NCBI GenBank assembly: GCA_051861205.1
Contig: JBHYDC010000011.1
Location: forward strand, 98,146 to 162,145
Reading direction: 5' to 3'
Source: JBHYDC01 sp051861205
GTDB taxonomy: Bacteria; Pseudomonadota; Alphaproteobacteria; Rhizobiales; Pleomorphomonadaceae
DNA length: 64,000 nucleotides
The notes under the pieces were generated by a model. That model was not told the origin of the DNA and made no database searches. It was given only the letters and a program-made list of their open reading frames with translations. The position numbers and the translations under genes were made by a program. Shown one piece after another: positions 60,098 to 64,000 of this stretch; positions within the stretch are counted from its first letter, which is position 1; each line of letters opens with the position of its first letter.

Positions 60098-61507
60098 ATG
60101 ACGACTGCTGCCGACATAATGAAGAGGATCAAGGACAACGACGTCAAGTTTGTCGACCTGCGCTTCACAGATCCGCGCGGGAAGATGCAACACGTGACGT
60201 TCGACATCGGCCTGATCGACGAAGAGATTTTCGCTGACGGCACGGCGTTTGACGGCTCCTCGATCGCGGGCTGGAAGGCGATCAACGAATCCGACATGAC
60301 GCTGATTCTGGATCCGGAATCGGCTCACATGGATCCGTTCTTCGCCCAGTCGACGATGGTGATCTTCTGCGACGTGGTGGACCCGGTTTCCGGCGAGCCC
60401 TACAATCGCGATCCTCGCTCCATCGCCAAGCGCGCTGAATCCTACGTCGCCTCGCTCGGCATCGGCGATAAGGTCTATTTCGGACCGGAAGCCGAATTCT
60501 TCGTGTTCGACGACGTTCGCTTCGCGTCCGAACCCTACAACACGGGTTTCAAGCTCGACATGATCGAGCTGCCGACGAACATGGACACCGAATACGAAAG
60601 CGGCAACCTCGGTCACCGCGTTCGCAAGAAGGGCGGCTATTTCCCGGTTCCCCCGGTCGACAGCCTCCAGGACATGCGCTCGGAAATGCTCTCGGTCATG
60701 GCCGAAATGGGTGTAGTCGTAGAAAAGCATCACCACGAAGTGGCATCGGCGCAGCATGAGTTGGGGATGAAGTTCTCCACGCTCACCCGCATGGCCGACC
60801 ACATGCAGATCTACAAATACGTGATCCATCAGGTCGCTAATGCCTATGGCAAGACGGCGACCTTCATGCCCAAGCCGGTCTTCGGCGACAACGGTTCGGG
60901 CATGCACGTGCATCAGTCGATCTGGAAGGACGGCAAGCCCGTGTTCGCCGGCAACCAGTATGCCGACCTCTCGGAGACCTGCCTCTACTACATCGGCGGC
61001 ATTCTGAAGCACGCGAAGGCGATCAATGCCTTCTCGAACCCGTCGACCAACTCCTACAAGCGCCTGGTCCCGGGCTACGAAGCCCCGGTGTTGCTGGCCT
61101 ACTCCGCGCGTAACCGCTCGGCCTCTTGCCGCATCCCCTACACGACCAACCCGAAGGCCAAGCGCGTCGAGACCCGCTTCCCGGATCCGGCCGCGAACCC
61201 CTACCTCTGCTTCACGGCCCTTCTCATGGCCGGACTCGACGGCATCAAGAACAAGATTCATCCTGGCGATGCCATGGACAAGAATCTTTACGACCTGCCG
61301 GCCGACGAACTGAAGCAGATCCCGACCGTCTGTGGCTCGCTCCGCGAAGCGCTCGGCGCCCTCGACGTGGACCGCGACTTCCTGAAGGCCGGTGGCGTCA
61401 TGGACGACGACTTCATCGACAGCTGGATCGAGCTGAAGATGGAGGAAAACATGCGCTACGAAATGACCCCGCATCCGATCGAGTTCGACATGTACTACTC
61501 CTGCTGA
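60098..61507 (+). CDS. glnA: Glutamine synthetase type I
   Basis: A 469-residue GSI which makes glutamine from glutamate, ammonia and ATP. It has VKFVDLRFTDPRGKMQHVTF, FDGSSIAGWKAINESDM, the metal-site Glu residues in FGPEAEFFVFDDV, HHEVASAQHELGMKFSTL, PVFGDNGSGMHVHQSIW, NSYKRLVPGYEAPVLLAYSA and NRSASCRIP. The adenylylation Tyr lies in KNLYDLPADE. GGAAGG precedes the ATG. It follows glnB by 87 bases and ends before a strong terminator. Confidence 0.98.
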   Translation: MTTAADIMKRIKDNDVKFVDLRFTDPRGKMQHVTFDIGLIDEEIFADGTAFDGSSIAGWKAINESDMTLILDPESAHMDPFFAQSTMVIFCDVVDPVSGEPYNRDPRSIAKRAESYVASLGIGDKVYFGPEAEFFVFDDVRFASEPYNTGFKLDMIELPTNMDTEYESGNLGHRVRKKGGYFPVPPVDSLQDMRSEMLSVMAEMGVVVEKHHHEVASAQHELGMKFSTLTRMADHMQIYKYVIHQVANAYGKTATFMPKPVFGDNGSGMHVHQSIWKDGKPVFAGNQYADLSETCLYYIGGILKHAKAINAFSNPSTNSYKRLVPGYEAPVLLAYSARNRSASCRIPYTTNPKAKRVETRFPDPAANPYLCFTALLMAGLDGIKNKIHPGDAMDKNLYDLPADELKQIPTVCGSLREALGALDVDRDFLKAGGVMDDDFIDSWIELKMEENMRYEMTPHPIEFDMYYSC

Positions 61508-61532
61508 TCGTTTTCAGCAGCCAAACACGGAC

Positions 61533-61560
61533 ATGGCCCGGAGCAATCCGGGCCATTTTC
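61533..61560 (+). terminator. Rho-independent terminator after glnA
   Basis: ATGGCCCGGA and TCCGGGCCAT form a perfect ten-base-pair stem with a GCAA tetraloop (61533-61556), followed by TTTTC. It lies 26 bases after the glnA stop. The opposite strand lacks a U-tract, so it serves glnA rather than the convergent Sel1 gene. Confidence 0.88.
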
Positions 61561-61592
61561 ATAATGGGATCAACGCGCTGTCCTGCAGGCGC

Positions 61593-63002
61593 CTACTGAA
61601 CGGACGCCAGGGCGGATTCAGCCGGCCCATACCCCTGCTTCGCCGCTCTGGCGAGCCACGTCCGCGCCAGTTCGGGATCTTTCTCCACCCCCGCACCGGT
61701 TTGATGCGCAAGTCCCAGGCGAAACTGGCTTTCCGGATCGCCCGCCTTGGCGGCCTTGCCGTACCAGTCCAAGCTTTCGGCTGCGTCGGGCGCCACCGGG
61801 CCACCGGATCCATAGAAACGGGCCAGGGAGAGCATCGCGGGCACGGATCCTTTGCTCGCAGCTTTTCTCAGACTGCTCAGCGCCACATCGGCCATCGGCT
61901 CACCTTCGGGCAGCGTCGCCGCGGTCCGGCTCAGCGTCTCCACAGCCTTGTCGTCACCGCCGGCGGCCGCGATCGCCAGCATATCCATCGTGGCAGGGTC
62001 ATCCCCGCCCTTGGTATCCGTCAGGATCTTGGTCGCCGTGCGAGCCGCCGCCACGTCGCCGCGCCGGGCTGCGCTTTCAAGGCTACCTAGGATTTTGGCT
62101 TTCGCGTCAGCCGAGGTTGCCGCCGCATAGAGCTTGCCAAGCGTTCCGGAGGTGGCCGCACCGTCCACATTCGCCAATTTGCCATACCAATAAAGCGCCT
62201 CGTCGCCCTTACCGGACGAAGCCGCTTTGCGCATGAAGGAGCCGTAGGCCGCTTGCACCTCGGCGGGCGGCGCAAACGCGAGCCATGCCTCCGCGCGCAC
62301 ACGATCCGGCTTCAAACCGTTCTCGCCGACCGCCAGACTTTTGCCATAGGAAAGCGCCCGCCGGCCCTGCTCGCTCGGCGGAAACCGGGCCAGAATACTG
62401 CGGGCAATGTCATCCTGCCCAGACGCGACCGCGCGATCGAGCGTTTTGATCAGCGCACTTTTCGACCCGCGCTGCGCCGCCAGTTCGTACCAGAAACCAG
62501 CGTCGGTGTTCTCAATTCCGACGCCGCTCAGCCGGCCGCGCTCCGCCAGCGTAGCCAGCAAAAGCGGAACGGAGGTGGAGTCCGTCGCAAGCGCCTGCTG
62601 CTCATAAAGCGGTGCGATAAGGTCGAAGGACGGCGGAGCTAAGCCGGTGCTGGTCTCTATTTCCGCAAGGCGATTGATCGCGCCAAGCCGGCCCGCCGTT
62701 ACCGCGAGTTCGAGATATCCAATCTCCTCCTGCAGATTGCCGGAGGCTTGGGCCAATCGAACCAGTCGGTCCAGCGCCTCGCGAACCGCCTTTTCAGACG
62801 GCTGGCTTTCAACGATCCCGAGATAAGCAGCCTTCGCCTCCTCAAATCGCCCCGCGCTTTCGAAGTAACGGCCCCGCACATAGGTGTTCGCTCCGGGATA
62901 GGACATCGTGTCCGCAACGGCTGGGCCGGCGAGAGCCAAAAAAACGAATGTGACGGCGCACGCCCGCAGTGAACCCCGCCATGGGTCGTGAATGCGGATC
63001 AT
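61593..63002 (-). CDS. Exported Sel1/TPR-like repeat protein
   Basis: A 469-residue protein with a signal peptide (about residues 1-30, ending AGPAVA) and helical repeats along its whole length. The C-terminal third has clear Sel1 units (VPAMLSLARFYGSGGPVAPD, ESLDWYGKAAKAGDPESQFR, LGLAHQTGAGVEKDPELART). Sel1 repeat scaffolds include AlgK of the alginate export complex. A phosphomannomutase-like gene upstream in the same direction makes an exopolysaccharide role possible but unproved. GGGAG precedes the ATG. No lipobox was seen. Confidence 0.8.
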   Translation of the reverse strand: MIRIHDPWRGSLRACAVTFVFLALAGPAVADTMSYPGANTYVRGRYFESAGRFEEAKAAYLGIVESQPSEKAVREALDRLVRLAQASGNLQEEIGYLELAVTAGRLGAINRLAEIETSTGLAPPSFDLIAPLYEQQALATDSTSVPLLLATLAERGRLSGVGIENTDAGFWYELAAQRGSKSALIKTLDRAVASGQDDIARSILARFPPSEQGRRALSYGKSLAVGENGLKPDRVRAEAWLAFAPPAEVQAAYGSFMRKAASSGKGDEALYWYGKLANVDGAATSGTLGKLYAAATSADAKAKILGSLESAARRGDVAAARTATKILTDTKGGDDPATMDMLAIAAAGGDDKAVETLSRTAATLPEGEPMADVALSSLRKAASKGSVPAMLSLARFYGSGGPVAPDAAESLDWYGKAAKAGDPESQFRLGLAHQTGAGVEKDPELARTWLARAAKQGYGPAESALASVQ

Positions 63003-63062
63003 CGGACAACTCCCGTGGTGTAATCGCGACCAAACCGGCGGTTGCCCGTGCCGGTTCCCCCT

Positions 63063-63311
63063 TCAAAGCTCCGGGCTGATGGTGCTCGGCGCGTTAACGA
63101 GCGAATAAAGGCCGCTCTTGCGCAGCTCAACGAATTCACGCCCCGTCCATGTCAAAACGGGATTGCCGGAGGCGTCCATGCTCACGAGCCCCATCTGAGC
63201 AAGGCGGCTGATGAGTTCCGCATCGGGGGCGAGCCAAGGGCTGGCTCCACTGTCGAGATCAAGAAGCACCTCCCATTCAGCGCCAGTCAGGGCGCGCGCA
63301 CTTGTCGCCAT
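63063..63311 (-). CDS. Conserved hypothetical protein, 82 aa
   Basis: An 82-residue soluble protein (MATSARALTGAEWEVLLDLD, then DAELISRLAQMGLVSMDASG and PVLTWTGREFVELRKSG). The pattern of two helices and a beta hairpin resembles a degenerate winged-helix fold, but no named family is recognised. GGAGA seven bases before ATG 63311 supports this start over the open frame to 63398. It lies between the mutase and Sel1 genes in the same direction. Confidence 0.6.
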   Translation of the reverse strand: MATSARALTGAEWEVLLDLDSGASPWLAPDAELISRLAQMGLVSMDASGNPVLTWTGREFVELRKSGLYSLVNAPSTISPEL

Positions 63312-63553
63312 CGTCCGTCTCCGCGCAGGTCGGTTTCGAAGCATGGATTGGCCTCGAAACCAGCTGCAGTGTTCGTGGGCATAAGACCGGCACCGCAATC
63401 CGGGCTTTCAATAACGGACCAGACGCCCCGTTATTCCAGCCTTGATTCACGCTGACGAACAATCACCTTCAAAGCTCATGTATTCGTTTCAGTTTCCACG
63501 TATCCGCAGGCGCACATACCGCTTGAAAATGATTGTTGTATTTGGAAGCGAAC

Positions 63554-64000
63554 TCAAAGCGTCTGATTATACGCTCCGACCTCGGGGTTTTCGCGCAGCA
63601 GGGCGTCGAGGGCGTGGAACATGGCGGTGAGGCGCTCTCGCGCGACCGGGCTTTCCGCCACCACGACCAGTTCGGGCTTGTTGGAGGAGGCGCGCACCAG
63701 GCCCCAGGTGCCGTCGGCGGCGGTGATGCGCACGCCGTTGACGGTCGTCAGTTCGGCGATCGGCTGGCCGGCGAGCGGCGCGCCGGCGGCCTGCATCGCC
63801 GTCAGCCGGGCGGTGACGCGCGTCACCACCTCGTATTTCACCTCGTCGGCGCAGTGCGGCGACATCGTCGGCGAGCCCCAGGTTTGGGGCAGGTCGCGGT
63901 AGAGATCGGCCATGGATTTGGTGGGGTTGCGATCCAGCATTTCCAGCACTGCGATCGCGGTGACGAGGCCGTCGTCATAGCCGCGCCCGATCGGGGCGTT
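63554..64000 (-). CDS. Phosphomannomutase/phosphoglucomutase, C-terminal part (cut by window edge)
   Basis: The frame enters from the right edge and gives 148 residues: APIGRGYDDGLVTAIAVLEM, then domain 4 of the alpha-D-phosphohexomutase family with GVRITAADGTWGLVRASSNK, the phosphate-binding loop RASSNKPELVV, and a C-terminal helix. Family enzymes interconvert 1- and 6-phosphates of glucose or mannose for polysaccharide precursors. RASSNKPEL is typical of ManB/AlgC. It ends 243 bases before the small hypothetical gene; the space between has no gene that I can support. Confidence 0.88.
   Translation of the reverse strand, partial: NAPIGRGYDDGLVTAIAVLEMLDRNPTKSMADLYRDLPQTWGSPTMSPHCADEVKYEVVTRVTARLTAMQAAGAPLAGQPIAELTTVNGVRITAADGTWGLVRASSNKPELVVVAESPVARERLTAMFHALDALLRENPEVGAYNQTL

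Noticed and set aside
1..64000. tRNA, rRNA, CRISPR, insertion sequence or prophage
   Set aside because: No tRNA T-arm or acceptor pattern, repeat-spacer array, transposase or integrase motif was found on reading both strands.

Overview
The window is GC-rich, densely coded DNA from an alphaproteobacterium, most likely of the order Hyphomicrobiales (Rhizobiales). This rests on several signs: an hdaA-type replication regulator, a TIGR02301-like gene next to a NUDIX gene, direct-repeat LexA boxes (GAAC-N7-GAAC) in front of lexA, the nnrD/glnB/glnA neighbourhood, and intergenic repeats that resemble those dispersed in this order. No rRNA, tRNA, CRISPR array, transposase or phage gene was seen.

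Positions 1-24,000 are mostly housekeeping. They hold ppx (cut by the left edge), ppk, hdaA, an AI2E permease, a pgsA-like gene, purM and purN. A TetR gene follows, facing a frameshifted DUF4386 gene across three matching operators. Next come fabI, an FAD-linked 2-hydroxyacid dehydrogenase, small exported or conserved proteins, a NUDIX gene, a YedK-type abasic-site protein, pyrC, tpiA, a ppiD-like chaperone and trpD-trpC-moaC-moeA.

Positions 24,000-39,200 form a carbohydrate/polyol block. An eight-gene minus-strand run encodes a glycerol-1-phosphate-dehydrogenase-like enzyme, a HAD phosphatase, a complete ABC importer (two permeases, Tat-exported binding protein, ATPase), an SDR and a fused aldolase/SDR. 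A SorC regulator and an FGGY kinase flank it on one side, a LacI regulator and a GH4 glycosidase on the other. The regulator promoters carry perfect palindromes. The GH4 gene has a structured leader ending in a strong terminator-like hairpin. The substrate is unknown; an alpha-glycoside of a polyol fits the enzymes.

Positions 39,167-44,671 resemble an ectoine/hydroxyectoine degradation cluster (eutB, doeD-like aminotransferase, eutC, doeC-like aldehyde dehydrogenase, divergent AsnC/Lrp regulator). Three of the five genes are broken: in-frame TAA codons in eutB and the regulator, and a one-base frameshift in the dehydrogenase. It looks like a pathway caught in early decay.

Positions 44,700-52,310 hold a second fabI, ackA, pta and a DUF3141 protein with a PHA-synthase-like Cys-Asp-His triad, followed by a small soluble protein, a HlyD-type membrane protein and a small membrane protein. 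After a TPR protein, a tiny conserved gene, a BASS transporter and a Ca2+/H+ exchanger, the window returns to core genes: lexA, nnrD, glnB and glnA, with a probable sigma-54 promoter before glnB and a clear terminator after glnA. The right end carries a Sel1-repeat protein, a small unknown gene and the 3' end of a phosphomanno/phosphoglucomutase gene.
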